Origin: Pelagomonas calceolata
Lineage: Eukaryota; Sar; Pelagophyceae; Pelagomonadales; Pelagomonadaceae
Length of the DNA stretch: 64,000 nt
Direction: 5' to 3'
NCBI GenBank assembly: GCA_918797485.1
Contig: CAKKNE010000006.1
Coordinates: forward strand, 2,976,001 to 3,040,000
Shown one piece after another: positions 56,166 to 64,000 of this stretch. The notes under the pieces are model-generated. The model made no database searches. It was not told the origin of the DNA and saw nothing but the letters and a program-made list of their open reading frames with translations. Each line of letters opens with the position of its first letter. Position 1 is the stretch's first letter. A program made the position numbers and the translations under genes.

Positions 56166-56666
56166 ATGCGTCACCTCGCGGTTTTGCTCACTGGAGCCTG
56201 TGCTCTGCAGATGCCGGCACTCCAAGTCCCATGGAAGCGCGCCGCGCGGTCGCGCCAAGTCGAGAAGTCCAGTACGGCCGTCGCCGGCGACACCGTCCTG
56301 AAGCACGGTTTAGAGGTAGCGATGCTAAAAACAGTCCTGACTGGCTCGGCGGTCGACGAGAACGGCAACAGGATCTCACGGACCAAGCAAGCCAAGCAGC
56401 TGTTCAAGCGGTACGGCGCCGCGTACCTCACGACGTCGATCACGCTCTCGCTCATCTCGTACGCCCTCTGCTGGAGCGCGGTCGCGAACGGCCTCGACAT
56501 CGTCTCGCTATTGCGCCGGCTCGGCCTGAGTGCGGTCGTGAGCCCGACGGCCGGCGTGGGGACCATCGCGTACGTCGCGCACAAGGCCGCGTCGCCGATC
56601 CGATTCCCGCCGACCGTCGCGCTGACGCCGGTCGTGTCCCGCAAACTCTTCGGGCGCGCGCTCTGA
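56166..56666 (+). CDS. DUF1279 (FAM210-like) membrane protein
   Basis: A 166-aa protein. A signal-like start (MRHLAVLLTGACALQMP) precedes the DUF1279 domain at about 70-160: KQLFKRYGAAYLTTSITLSL, ISYALCWSAVANGLDIVSLL and AAYVAHKAASPIRFPPTVAL-type blocks ending TPVVSRKL. The sequence shows KQLFKRYGA, an SLISYALCW helix, HKAASPIRFP and LTPVV, all hallmarks. Animal FAM210 proteins are mitochondrial; algal ones are often plastid. Membrane-shaping or protein-assembly roles are suggested, none demonstrated here. Confidence 0.88.
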   Translation: MRHLAVLLTGACALQMPALQVPWKRAARSRQVEKSSTAVAGDTVLKHGLEVAMLKTVLTGSAVDENGNRISRTKQAKQLFKRYGAAYLTTSITLSLISYALCWSAVANGLDIVSLLRRLGLSAVVSPTAGVGTIAYVAHKAASPIRFPPTVALTPVVSRKLFGRAL

Positions 56667-56766
56667 GCCTGCCTCCTCCCTTTGCCTGTTTTAAGTTTCT
56701 ATATACCCTACGCCATCGAGCAGGCGTCGCGTCGATGGCGTGCAGGAATCCCTTTTTTTAATCGGA

Positions 56767-56788
56767 GCTAGCGTAATCGACTTACTAG
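56767..56788. promoter_or_regulatory. CTAG element (degenerate), orphan
   Basis: GCTAGCGTAATCGACTTACTAG. It is downstream of the DUF1279 gene and 171 bp before the ATG of a small open frame at 56938, the same spacing as the promoter copies. Confidence 0.45.
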
Positions 56789-56937
56789 AAAATTCAAAGA
56801 TGCGCGTCGATAGCGTCAAAAGAATGACCCAAATTCAGAATACATCCTAGTCGTTCGCCGAGATCAAATATTCCAGCGTAGCGGCCCGGCAACATACCCT
56901 CGCGCCTCCCGCAAAGCACCGCCCGCGACTTTCGCGG

Positions 56938-57150
56938 ATGAGTCTTACGGCTCGCCAAAGTTATCCAGCGATTGACGCCGACATCTACCGTCCAGTTGGG
57001 ACATTATATCAACTCCAGCTCAGTTTTCATACACAATCGACGGAACCGGAGCCGACGGCGCGCGCTCGGAGGGCGGGAGAAGAATTCTACAAGACAACTC
57101 TCGCGTTTATGTTCGTTTCCTTTCGTTTGTTAGTGGTAGAGTCCATCTAA
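56938..57150 (+). CDS. Possible small protein or gene remnant
   Basis: A 70-aa frame (MSLTARQSYPAIDADIYRPV to LLVVESI) starting 171 bp after a CTAG element. It has no similarity I recognise and the base composition is less GC-rich than real genes here. It may be a first exon, a short gene or a remnant of the decayed region that follows. Confidence 0.25.
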   Translation: MSLTARQSYPAIDADIYRPVGTLYQLQLSFHTQSTEPEPTARARRAGEEFYKTTLAFMFVSFRLLVVESI

Positions 57151-57885
57151 AGCGCTAGTACAGTTGCCTATCTATATTAGGGGTCCCGTTGGAGCCGCGC
57201 GATTCGTCAACTCCGCGCCTCTGTGTTTTTACAAAAAAGACCTCAGACTCTAGATCTGCGGGTATCAGCGACGACACCATCCAGATGGACCATGACGCCG
57301 TTGTTCTATTCACGATCGACCGACTTGCCCGTTCTCCGTGGACGACGATGCGTACGCGGGCCACTGAATTGGCCCCAGACCGGTGAGTTATAAAATAAAT
57401 TTAAGTTTCAGGCGCTTTAGTAGTGGGATGGGCCAGATAACCGGCCTGACTGTCTACTACATTGCTCCGAGACCCAAAGATGCTTGGCGCGGGTCGTCGG
57501 TCTCGCGGGCCCAAGATCTTCTACAAACGGGTCTAAGAACCGGACCTGCGACCATCAGCCCGTGTACCTTCACCATGGACCATAATGAGATCATTTGTTC
57601 CATGATCGATCAACTTGCGCGAGGTCCAGATCAAGATGTTCACGTCCCGAGCGTGGGCAGCCAAAAGTACCCTTCTCGTGGTGTAGATGGCATATACTTG
57701 TAATTGACTATCGCTGGGGTAGTATGGGGTCCGACGAGACCGCTATTATGATTCCTGGGGGGCCTCGGGTAATTGACGTTTTTGACGGGAACGGGGCGCC
57801 ATCGGGTCCAAATTATTTACTTTTTTCGGATGTAGATCGGCTCTCGGACGCCCTCTGGGATAGGTTTATGGTCGGGTAGTCGCCT
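57150..57885 (+). pseudogene. Decayed, internally repeated coding-like region
   Basis: Two diverged copies of one short segment are visible: MDHDAVVLFTIDRLARSP (from 57286) and MDHNEIICSMIDQLARGP (from 57576). A last frame (VIDYRWGSMGSDETAIMI, ending LSDALWDRFMVG, 57701-57879) looks protein-like, but no long frame joins the pieces. The composition is AT-richer than the flanks. It may be a degenerate gene family member or transposon-derived coding sequence; no diagnostic motif was recognised. The remaining 57886-58240 sequence shows nothing. Confidence 0.35.
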
Positions 57886-58240
57886 ACGCCGCGTGCGCCG
57901 ATCCTTGGGGGGCTCCGGGAGCTCTGAAGCCATGCCAAGGTATTCATGGTTTTTTGGGCCGCACTGATGAGAGAAATGGCCGAAATATGCTGGAAGCGGC
58001 GGCGTATGCGGTGTAGGCGATTGCACGTGTATAGTACCGACCCTAGGCGACCCCGGGGACATCGCTTGGGCAGGGATTGACAGGATTCAGCTGGCGCGGC
58101 CGCCGTGGGCCTATCGTGGCATCGTCGCCGCGAATTAAAAAAATTCATTTTGGCTCCCAGTACGTGTCCCATTGATCTCTTTGGACCAGTAGCGAACCGA
58201 ACGCTACTCAAGCAGCTGCATGTCGCGTTCGAGTTTAATT

Positions 58241-58263
58241 CTAGTGTCTTACACACCGCTAGC
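58241..58263. promoter_or_regulatory. Palindromic CTAG promoter element
   Basis: CTAGTGTCTTACACA and CCGCTAGC, 198 bp upstream of the small J-protein frame. It marks the start region of that transcript. Confidence 0.65.
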
Positions 58264-58460
58264 TGACCGCACGAGTCGAGTTTGTAGCCACGCTATACGG
58301 CTGCCATCGGGCTCAGTGCTCGCGACTGCGTAGCGAAGGGCTCGTCACGCATCGGGACGACACGTTTTGGACACCCTCAACGGCTGCACACTGCACAACA
58401 GCCCACTCTCAGACGCGCCCACTCAGACACGCTCTCAGAGCTATTTTTACGCCGTTTAGA

Positions 58461-58853
58461 TTGCAAACAAAGGACGCCACCGTGGATCTGCAAAAAGACG
58501 CCAAGGCCTTAGGGCTCAAAAGCCCCGTATCCACGCCCGCCGCCGTGCGCGCGGCCTACCTGCGCAAAGCGAAAGCGGCTCACCCGGACGCCGGCGGTAC
58601 GAAGCAGGAGTTCCAGACCATCCAAGCGGCCTACGAGCGCCTCGGCACGCAGCGCAGACACCAAGCGCGCGTCGACGCGCGCTACTACGCGCGGCGGCCC
58701 AACGACGTGATCGACAGAATAAACCACCGCCTCTCGCGGCCGCTGGGCAACCTCGTGCCCACGCGCTACAAGGTCGCCTTCCGCCTCGGGGCGTTGTTTC
58801 TGGTCCTCGGCGGGGCGGCCATGGCGGACGAGCCGCGGCGACGGCGACGATGA
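58461..58853 (+). CDS. Small J-domain protein without an ATG start
   Basis: About 130 aa. The J-domain core is clear: LRKAKAAHPDAGGTKQEFQT and IQAAYERLGTQRRH, including HPD. A hydrophobic segment (VAFRLGALFLVLGGAAMA) near the end suggests a C-terminal membrane anchor, as in small organellar J-proteins of the Pam18/DJC type. No ATG exists anywhere between the promoter element and the J-domain. TTG at 58461 sits where the start is expected, with a GTG ten codons on. Non-AUG initiation, an unseen upstream exon or a sequence error are all possible. The stop overlaps the next start (ATGA). Confidence 0.7.
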   Translation: MQTKDATVDLQKDAKALGLKSPVSTPAAVRAAYLRKAKAAHPDAGGTKQEFQTIQAAYERLGTQRRHQARVDARYYARRPNDVIDRINHRLSRPLGNLVPTRYKVAFRLGALFLVLGGAAMADEPRRRRR

Positions 58854-59860
58854 TGCTAGCGCTTGTGGTCGCGGCAACGGCGCTGGCGCCCGTCGAACGC
58901 CTCTACCTGAGCTATGGGCACCGCGCGAACAGCTTCTCGGCGGCGTTCGACCCGGACCTCGAGCGGCACGTCACGGATCAAGGCTTCGTGGCCTTTGCGC
59001 GGCACGCGTGCACGCGGACGTCGCTCGCCTTCTTCGACCCCGTCTGTCTCGAAACAAATATGGAGACGGTCCTCGACTCTTTCATGGAACGAGAACGGCA
59101 AAGAGGCCGTGTCGCCTTCTGGAAGGTCTCGACGGCGACGGCGCGCTATCTGTGTGCGCGGCACGGCTTCGCGGCGGCGCCGTACGGCACGGAGCACGCC
59201 CTGGATCTACGTGGTGACATGCTGCGCGGGCCCAAAAGACGCAATCTACGGCGCGACGTGAATAACGCGCGCAAGGCCGGCGCGCGCGTCGAGGTCGTCG
59301 AGGCCGCCGACGCCTCCCTAACGACCTGCGAGCGGCGCTGGCTCGCCGCGCGGCCCCAGTCCCGCGAGATCCGGCGGGCCACGCGGCGCTGCCGCGCGGC
59401 GCCGGAGCCCTATTGCACCAAGGTGAGAGCTGTTGATGATTTTGGGGAGACGCTCGGTTGGGCGGCCTTCGACCACTGCTACCGCGACGGCGACCTCGTG
59501 GGCGCGGGCTTCTCCACGGTGCGGTGGGATCCAGAGGCCCCGAAGGGCATCCCAGCACTCCTAGCCGTCGACGGCGTCGCGCTCGTCGCCGACGGCAGAG
59601 CTACGTTCCGCCTCGAGCTAGGGGAAGCGCCGCTCGCGCCGCTGCCGACGCATCTGGCCGAAGGTTTTCCGCCCCTGCCCTTCGTCAGCGCCGTCACGCG
59701 GCTTGTCTACGACCGCGGGCGCCTTCTGTACAACGCCCGAGGCATCTCGGCCTGGAAACGCAAGTGGCGTGCGGAAGAGAGTGCATTGTGGATCTGTTGT
59801 GAAAAGGACCCGCCGTTTCTCGAGACGGCCGCCGCGCTCGCGCTGATCTATGACCCTTAA
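58850..59860 (+). CDS. DUF2156 / lysylphosphatidylglycerol-synthetase C-terminal-like protein
   Basis: A 336-aa protein. A signal-like start (MMLALVVAATALAPVERL) precedes a double GNAT-type fold of the DUF2156 family: LYLSYGHRANSFSAAFDPDL, RVAFWKVSTATARYLCARHGF, RGPKRRNLRRDVNNARKAGARV (the conserved K-x-x-x-R-R-x-x-x-x-A block) and a C-terminal RGISAWKRKWR. Bacterial relatives transfer amino acids from aminoacyl-tRNA to lipids; the algal role is unknown, perhaps plastid membrane lipid modification. Its ATG lies inside the stop of the upstream J-protein frame, so the pair might be one dicistronic or frame-shifted transcript. Confidence 0.78.
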   Translation: MMLALVVAATALAPVERLYLSYGHRANSFSAAFDPDLERHVTDQGFVAFARHACTRTSLAFFDPVCLETNMETVLDSFMERERQRGRVAFWKVSTATARYLCARHGFAAAPYGTEHALDLRGDMLRGPKRRNLRRDVNNARKAGARVEVVEAADASLTTCERRWLAARPQSREIRRATRRCRAAPEPYCTKVRAVDDFGETLGWAAFDHCYRDGDLVGAGFSTVRWDPEAPKGIPALLAVDGVALVADGRATFRLELGEAPLAPLPTHLAEGFPPLPFVSAVTRLVYDRGRLLYNARGISAWKRKWRAEESALWICCEKDPPFLETAAALALIYDP

Positions 59861-59892
59861 TTATCCAAGTACCATTACTCCTAACATAGCAC

Positions 59893-60657
59893 CTAGGCGA
59901 GCTTCGACGACACGAGCCCGAGGCCCCCGAACAGCACCGGGAAGAGCGTCGCCAGCGGCACGGCGATGAGCGTTTGTAAGGCAACATCAGTGACCGAGTC
60001 GTCGGGCAGCCCCGTGACCACGAACGCGCCGCCGAACGACGCGATCGCGAGGAGGAAGTTGAGCGGGCCCAATCCTAACGCGAGCGACACGACCGGAAGG
60101 CCCAGCGGCGCGAGCCGCACGAGCAGCGGCAGGAGCGGCAGGAGGTCATCATTCAAATCACCTAACAAACCCACGAGCCCGTTCTCCTCCGCGAAGAGGA
60201 GGAGCGGCTCGAGGTCGGCGAGCTTCACGCCCGCGCGCTCCGCCTTCGATAATAAGCCCGTCTTCGCGAGCTTCGTCAGTAATTGCGTCTCCTCGACGAC
60301 TTCGAGCGTCGAGCCGATCTCCTTGAAGGGGTCGACGCCGCCTGCGTGGTTTTTTGTGAGTTGTTTGTGCGGGGCGAAGGTCGCGTCGAGGGCGTCTCGG
60401 CAGTCCCACCTCGACGCCATCGACGCGTAGCCCTTTCGTCGCAATCCGACGTCGGGATATTAGCGGATTGGTCGAAAGCGCCGACGAGCGAGAGCCAGCA
60501 AGCGCGCAGTTCTGTCATGCTTCGACGCTGATATCTGACTGCCGTACGGCTCGAGCAGGCCTTGCCTCGGCGTGAGCGCCGGCGCCGCAGCGGGAGGGGC
60601 AACAAAGGCCGTCGCCTGGGCCAAGACGATGGCAACCAAAGTTGCTGACCGAGTCAT
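59893..60657 (-). CDS. Plastid DUF1118-like membrane protein (2 exons)
   Basis: Exons 60657-60540 and 60341-59893 join to 188 aa. The leader MTRSATLVAIVLAQATAFVAPPA is a textbook complex-plastid signal (TAFVAP). The mature part has LLEPYGSGVDPFKEIGSTLE, LLTKLAKTGLLSKAERAGVK, then LEPLLLFAEENGLVGLLGD, the DUF1118 pattern of thylakoid-associated plant and algal proteins, followed by two hydrophobic helices. The family has no agreed function. Without the intron the protein would start in repeat-derived sequence (ASMASRWDCRDALDA). Confidence 0.85.
60342..60539 (-). other. Intron of the DUF1118-like gene
   Basis: 198 nt, phase 1, GTCAGATATC to AACCACGCAG. It contains the shared core in both orientations (GCGTCGATGGCGTCG and GACGCCCTCGACGCG). 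No clear inverted termini. Confidence 0.8.
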
Positions 60658-60760
60658 GCTTGCAATTTAGAAATAATCCCAACGCGCACAGCTGCTTGCG
60701 TTGCCCGCGGCTCGAGCACAGCCGTGTTTGCGGCACCGTCACAGGGGATCACCAAATGCC

Positions 60761-60783
60761 ACTAGTATTTTTTTCCTACTAGT
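60761..60783. promoter_or_regulatory. Inverted repeat ACTAGTA / TACTAGT
   Basis: A 7-bp perfect inverted repeat with a T-rich 9-nt centre, 104 bp upstream of the DUF1118-like ATG and 164 bp downstream of the glutaredoxin gene stop. It could be a promoter variant or a 3' signal. Confidence 0.4.
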
Positions 60784-60946
60784 ATCGACCCGCACGCAGC
60801 TGTGCACGCGCCACAGGTCGAACCACGCAGAACAACACGCCTTCGACGCGTACATGCCGCGCTGGAAGCCGCGCAACGGCAGGAGCCGGCCGCGAACCAA
60901 AGTCGCGCCCGACCCGCGTCCCCAAACCAACAAGTCAACACACAAC

Positions 60947-62167
60947 TCACCTTAACGCCCCCGCGCCCTTCAAGCGCGGCACCAACTCCCCCGCGGCGTC
61001 GAGCGGCGCCAAACCGGGAGACCCGTCGTTCAGGCCACCAATATAGGAGCCGTCAATGAAAATGGCGGGCACCGATGTCCGACCGGTCCGCGCGCCGAGC
61101 CGTGCCCGCCGAGCGGCGCCATCTGCTATCTCGTCGAGCTCCACAACAGTATACAAGGCGCCCTTTTCGTCCAGGAGCTCCTTCGCCTTCTTGCAGAAGG
61201 GACAAGATGTAAACGAATACATCAACACGCCGCCCCTGGAGACCTCCGACTCGATGGCCGTGTCGACGGCGGCCGCGTCGAACTCGCCAGCAACCTGTTC
61301 GGCCACGAACTGCTTGAATCCACTCAAATAATTTTGCGTGAACGCTGAGAGCTTCTGCGTGAAGCTGTCCGCCTCCGCCCATTCAGAAGGCTCGCCGGCC
61401 CAGCCGTCCGCCTCCTGCTCCGGCAAGAGACCAACGCTCCGCGCCGCGGCGACGAGCGGCCCCGCGATCGGGTCCTTCGTGCCTAGTTTTGACGGTGCTG
61501 CCTTCGACGGCGACGACGAGGCCTTGGTCAGCGCCCCCGTCGGCCCGCTCCGGAACAGCTGGCGGACACCTTCGCCCGCGGACACGTCCCAGCTCTCCAG
61601 GTGCCTCGTAACGACGACAGTGCCATCATCTCGCTCCTCGAGGACGTGCTCGACGCCCCAGGGCCACGCCAGCACCGGCGACCACGGTAATGCTAAACGA
61701 AGCTTCACCAGCAGTTTTGTTCTATAAGACATGCCCTCCAAACTTGATGAAAGCGGTCTTACAGAAGACTCGGTGATGAACCCACCGGCGAGGTTCGCCA
61801 GATTGCTCTCGAATCGCTCCCTCCCGTTAAACGACACGAAGGGGTCGGCGAATTCACAATCGACGTCGTAGCATCCGGCGTCCATCTTGCCAGTGAGGAA
61901 GTAAGGTCCCTCGGGGCCCTCATAGTCAAGCTTGATGCGGTCGACAGCCTCACTCACGGAGCGCGGCGGCGCCGTCGTCGGGCCCCGTTCCGGTGCGCCT
62001 TGTAAAGCGGCCTTGGCCTTGCCGGCGAGCTCGGCCGCGAACCAGGCGCCTTTCGTCGCGAGGGTCGGCTCGTCCCCGGCGTGTTGTATAATCTTGTGGC
62101 GCGGCGCCGGCGTCGGGGCGAACGCGGCGACGGTGGTGACGAGGAAAACAGCTACGAAGCGCATCAT
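60947..62167 (-). CDS. Plastid DUF2358-glutaredoxin fusion
   Basis: A 406-aa protein. The leader MMRFVAVFLVTTVAAFAPTP is a plastid signal (AAFAP). Residues about 65-190 form a DUF2358/SnoaL-like domain (DRIKLDYEGPEGPYFLTGKM, YDVDCEFADPFVSFNGRERF) as found in plastid proteins. A linker follows. The last 95 residues are a glutaredoxin with a dithiol-type site SCPFCKKAKELLDEKG, the TSVPAIFIDGSYIGG cis-Pro/GSH block, and a GG motif. It likely uses glutathione to reduce disulphides or bind Fe-S in the plastid; the fused partner is unusual. Divergent from the aldo-keto reductase. Confidence 0.87.
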   Translation of the reverse strand: MMRFVAVFLVTTVAAFAPTPAPRHKIIQHAGDEPTLATKGAWFAAELAGKAKAALQGAPERGPTTAPPRSVSEAVDRIKLDYEGPEGPYFLTGKMDAGCYDVDCEFADPFVSFNGRERFESNLANLAGGFITESSVRPLSSSLEGMSYRTKLLVKLRLALPWSPVLAWPWGVEHVLEERDDGTVVVTRHLESWDVSAGEGVRQLFRSGPTGALTKASSSPSKAAPSKLGTKDPIAGPLVAAARSVGLLPEQEADGWAGEPSEWAEADSFTQKLSAFTQNYLSGFKQFVAEQVAGEFDAAAVDTAIESEVSRGGVLMYSFTSCPFCKKAKELLDEKGALYTVVELDEIADGAARRARLGARTGRTSVPAIFIDGSYIGGLNDGSPGLAPLDAAGELVPRLKGAGALR

Positions 62168-62391
62168 CGTGCAGCACTGAACTCGTGTGAGCTTGAATTT
62201 AGATCGCTAACGTCGCGCTGAGGACGCGGCGGCTGGCTTGCGTGGCCAAGGCTCTCCCAAACTCAAAATCACGGCTCTCGAGACCGCTGTTTTTGCGCCA
62301 CAGCTCGTGTACGCTGTTCGTTCGGTGCAAAACACGTTCGAATCGCGTATCTAGAGCTCTTCGTTGGACAGCAGAGCTGGAGACGCCGATT

Positions 62392-62416
62392 ACTAGTGCC
62401 TTACGGGGCCGCTAGC
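62392..62416. promoter_or_regulatory. Palindromic CTAG promoter element (divergent pair)
   Basis: ACTAGTGCCTTACGG and CCGCTAGC, 225 bp from the glutaredoxin ATG and 153 bp from the aldo-keto reductase ATG. Confidence 0.7.
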
Positions 62417-62568
62417 TTGTCTCCGGGACTTGAGCTTGAACAGCACGGCAGAGGCTGCGCAACGAGCTCATATACGATACACGCGAGCGATTACAAGTGC
62501 TCTGCAAGCAGCGGACCGCTGGAGCCGAACGCCAACGCCTCGGGCTCAACAAAGCAGCTAGCGACAGC

Positions 62569-63762
62569 ATGCGCCTCGCCATAGCCTTGCTCCTAAGCGC
62601 CGCGACGGCCTACACGCCGCCGCGGCCACCTAGACGATCCCCGCGCTCCCCAGGAGGCAACAACAAGCCACCTAGTCGAAAGCGCGAGATCATAGTAGAA
62701 CCTCTAGAATCGTGGGGCGCCTTCGACGCCGGCAAGCACCGCATGGGCGTGAGTACCGTGTCCTGGGGTAATCCGGACAACGGTTTTGTAAGGAAGAAGA
62801 AGTTGCGAGGTGGAGAACGCTTCAGCCAAAAAGACTGCCGACTCGCGTACCAGGAGCTCATGAAAAATGACGTCAAAACGTTCGCCATCCCGGGCGGGCA
62901 GGCCGCAAATGATTGCTTCGGCAAGGCCGTGAAGAAGGCCAAAGTTTTTGACCCTCCGAAGGTTGTTACTTATTGCGCTCCTTCGCTGAAAGCGCGCTAC
63001 TTCGGCAAAGAGGAAAATAGAAAAAGATATGGGTACGCTTCGGTCGCTACGTCCGTGAATGATGTTTTGGAGGTCCTTGGGAGTGCTTATGTGGATGCTT
63101 GTCTCGTTGGCGGGGCTCTACCGGGGTCGAGCTGCCCCGCGCCTCCGCGCGCTAGTAATTCGATAGAGTCCGTGGGCGTCCAGAACGTCCAGGGTGGGTC
63201 GGCTTTGCGCAAGGCGCATCGAGCTTTTGAGAGGAAAGGTCTACAACTGAAGGCGTGCTACGTCGACTTTTCACTCGTGGACAATTTGGCCATGCGGGAC
63301 GGCACGCTGGAGGCGGCCAAGGAGCTCGACATTACGGTATTAGCGCGGTCGCCTTTGTGTGCTGGTCTAGGGAGTGGCGAGATCACGGAGCGCAACCCGA
63401 CCGGCGGTTCGACAGTCGGCGCGTCCCCGAAGTGGCGGCCGCGGGCCCTGCGGCAATTAGCACCCTTACACGACGCCATCGAGCAGGTCTGCGGCATGGT
63501 GCAGGCGCGGCGGGCCGACGACGAGCGGTCGATGGCCCAGCGGCAGAATAGGGACGCCGGAAAAGTAGAAAAGATCCTACCCGTGCAAGTAGCTTTGCAG
63601 TGGGTCCGCGCGAAGGGCGCGGTACCTCTGCCCGCGGTCAAAAATCAGAAGCACGCCCAGGCGATCATCGGGTGCCAGGGCTGGGCGCTCGAGGAAAACG
63701 AGGTCGCGGTGCTCGACGCGGCGCTGCCTCGGTCGGTGCCAAAGTTCGCGCGGCTGCGCTAA
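62569..63762 (+). CDS. Plastid-targeted aldo-keto reductase family protein
   Basis: A 397-aa protein with a complex-plastid leader (MRLAIALLLSAATAYTPPRP). The (beta/alpha)8 reductase layout is visible: MGVSTVSWGNPDNG near the start, a short QNVQGGSALRKAHRAF strand-helix (usually GVSN), YVDFSLVD, ITVLARSPLCAGLGSG and the C-terminal cofactor block VALQWVRAKGAVPLPAVKNQ, AQAIIGCQGWALEENEVAVL. This resembles plant and cyanobacterial plastid AKRs. The N-terminal catalytic Asp/Tyr region is weakly conserved, with Lys/Arg-rich insertions, so activity is uncertain. The ATG at 62569 is chosen because it opens the leader. Confidence 0.82.
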   Translation: MRLAIALLLSAATAYTPPRPPRRSPRSPGGNNKPPSRKREIIVEPLESWGAFDAGKHRMGVSTVSWGNPDNGFVRKKKLRGGERFSQKDCRLAYQELMKNDVKTFAIPGGQAANDCFGKAVKKAKVFDPPKVVTYCAPSLKARYFGKEENRKRYGYASVATSVNDVLEVLGSAYVDACLVGGALPGSSCPAPPRASNSIESVGVQNVQGGSALRKAHRAFERKGLQLKACYVDFSLVDNLAMRDGTLEAAKELDITVLARSPLCAGLGSGEITERNPTGGSTVGASPKWRPRALRQLAPLHDAIEQVCGMVQARRADDERSMAQRQNRDAGKVEKILPVQVALQWVRAKGAVPLPAVKNQKHAQAIIGCQGWALEENEVAVLDAALPRSVPKFARLR

Positions 63763-63802
63763 GTTTATTATATTATTCGGCGATAGCGTGGGGCGGGCCT
63801 AG

Positions 63803-64000
63803 TTAGTCGATCCGCCACGGCGGCAGGATTGTCCCGTAGAGCTCGAGGCCGCGGATGTGCATGCATCGATGTGCATGCATCGATAAGGCCGGTCCCAGCA
63901 GCCGGATCCGGAAGCGGGTCGAGGCGCAGGGGTATAGCTGAAAGGTAACGGCGCCGTTTCCCCCGAGGTAAAACCCGCCAGTCCACGGACTTGGGCGGGA
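63803..64000 (-). CDS. 3' end of a gene, galactose-binding/discoidin-like C-terminus (partial)
   Basis: An open minus-strand frame enters from the right edge and stops at 63803-63805 (65 residues seen). It reads TGGFYLGGNGAVTFQLYPC, ASTRFRIRLLGPALS, RCMHIRGLELYGTILPPWRI. A strand ending in ...GLELYGTI near the C-terminus is typical of F5/8-type (discoidin) domains in E3 ligases and related proteins. The rest of the gene is outside the window. It is convergent with the aldo-keto reductase. Confidence 0.55.
   Translation of the reverse strand, partial: SRPSPWTGGFYLGGNGAVTFQLYPCASTRFRIRLLGPALSMHAHRCMHIRGLELYGTILPPWRID
63855..63883. repeat. Two tandem 14-bp units
   Basis: GTGCATGCATCGAT occurs twice in tandem inside the partial gene, giving a repeated SMHAHR/CMHIR stretch. 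Confidence 0.7.

Noticed and set aside
58850-58853. Bacterial-style operon because of the ATGA overlap
   Set aside because: No ribosome-binding sites, spliceosomal introns throughout, and plastid leaders show a nuclear eukaryotic gene.
62325-62350. TTCGAATC sequence resembling a tRNA T-loop
   Set aside because: The flanking bases do not form a T-arm stem or an acceptor stem, and no D or anticodon arm fits upstream.

Overview
The window is GC-rich nuclear DNA from a eukaryotic microalga. Several products start with a signal peptide whose predicted cleavage point is followed by F or Y and then a proline-rich stretch (AFAP, AFVAP, AFVTTP, AYTPP). That is the bipartite plastid-targeting signal of algae with a red-derived secondary plastid. 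Together with gene compactness, GC bias and introner-type introns this suggests a stramenopile, most likely a pelagophyte (Aureococcus/Pelagomonas-like); the species-level placement is inference. There are no operons, ribosome-binding sites, CRISPR arrays, rRNAs or convincing tRNAs.

About 41 genes alternate on both strands, with short convergent and divergent spacers. 0-6.6 kb: a truncated left-edge gene, a secreted dimethylformamidase-like protein, a small coiled coil, a PC-esterase-like protein and an FAD oxidoreductase. 6.8-17 kb: two alpha/beta hydrolases, an amino-acid transporter, an F-box protein, a spliced SDR and a lumenal glycosyltransferase-like protein. 17-22.5 kb: a five-exon Na+/Ca2+ exchanger with Calx-beta domains and a spliced zinc-finger protein, both cut by one family of introns. 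23-35.7 kb: a vWA protein, a thioredoxin-like protein, a MORN protein, two divergent EF-hand-type proteins, a 2OG-oxygenase-like protein and an FHA protein. 35.7-46 kb: a Cys-rich membrane protein, phosphofructokinase, a FAM13-like protein, a sirtuin, a small conserved protein and a second SDR. 46.5-52.3 kb: one giant gene for a NACHT-type receptor. 52.5-64 kb: DCAF13/Sof1 and a run of organellar proteins (J-proteins, DUF1279, DUF2156, DUF1118, glutaredoxin fusion, aldo-keto reductase), then the 3' end of a further gene.

Three genome-level signals stand out. (1) The introns are mobile-element-like introners. One family has terminal inverted repeats (CTGTGTGGAAATCA) and an 8-9 bp target duplication that supplies the GT donor, while the inverted repeat supplies the AG acceptor; copies sit in both orientations. 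A second family is marked by CGGCGTCC 8-9 nt inside the donor and CCGCGCAG at the acceptor. Joining exons under this model gives exact reading frames in every spliced gene. (2) An inverted-repeat element (GCTAGYG, about 10 nt with a TGTAAGA-like core, CACTAGC) occurs roughly 16 times, always upstream of start codons and often between divergent genes: a candidate bidirectional core promoter. A separate motif (GGTGCTAGRACTAGTGG) lies just downstream of stop codons. (3) The giant gene combines NACHT, a RelA/SpoT-like fold, about 14 beta-propeller repeats and 12 ankyrin repeats, some copied almost perfectly at the DNA level. It is the best candidate here for an undescribed immune or stress receptor.
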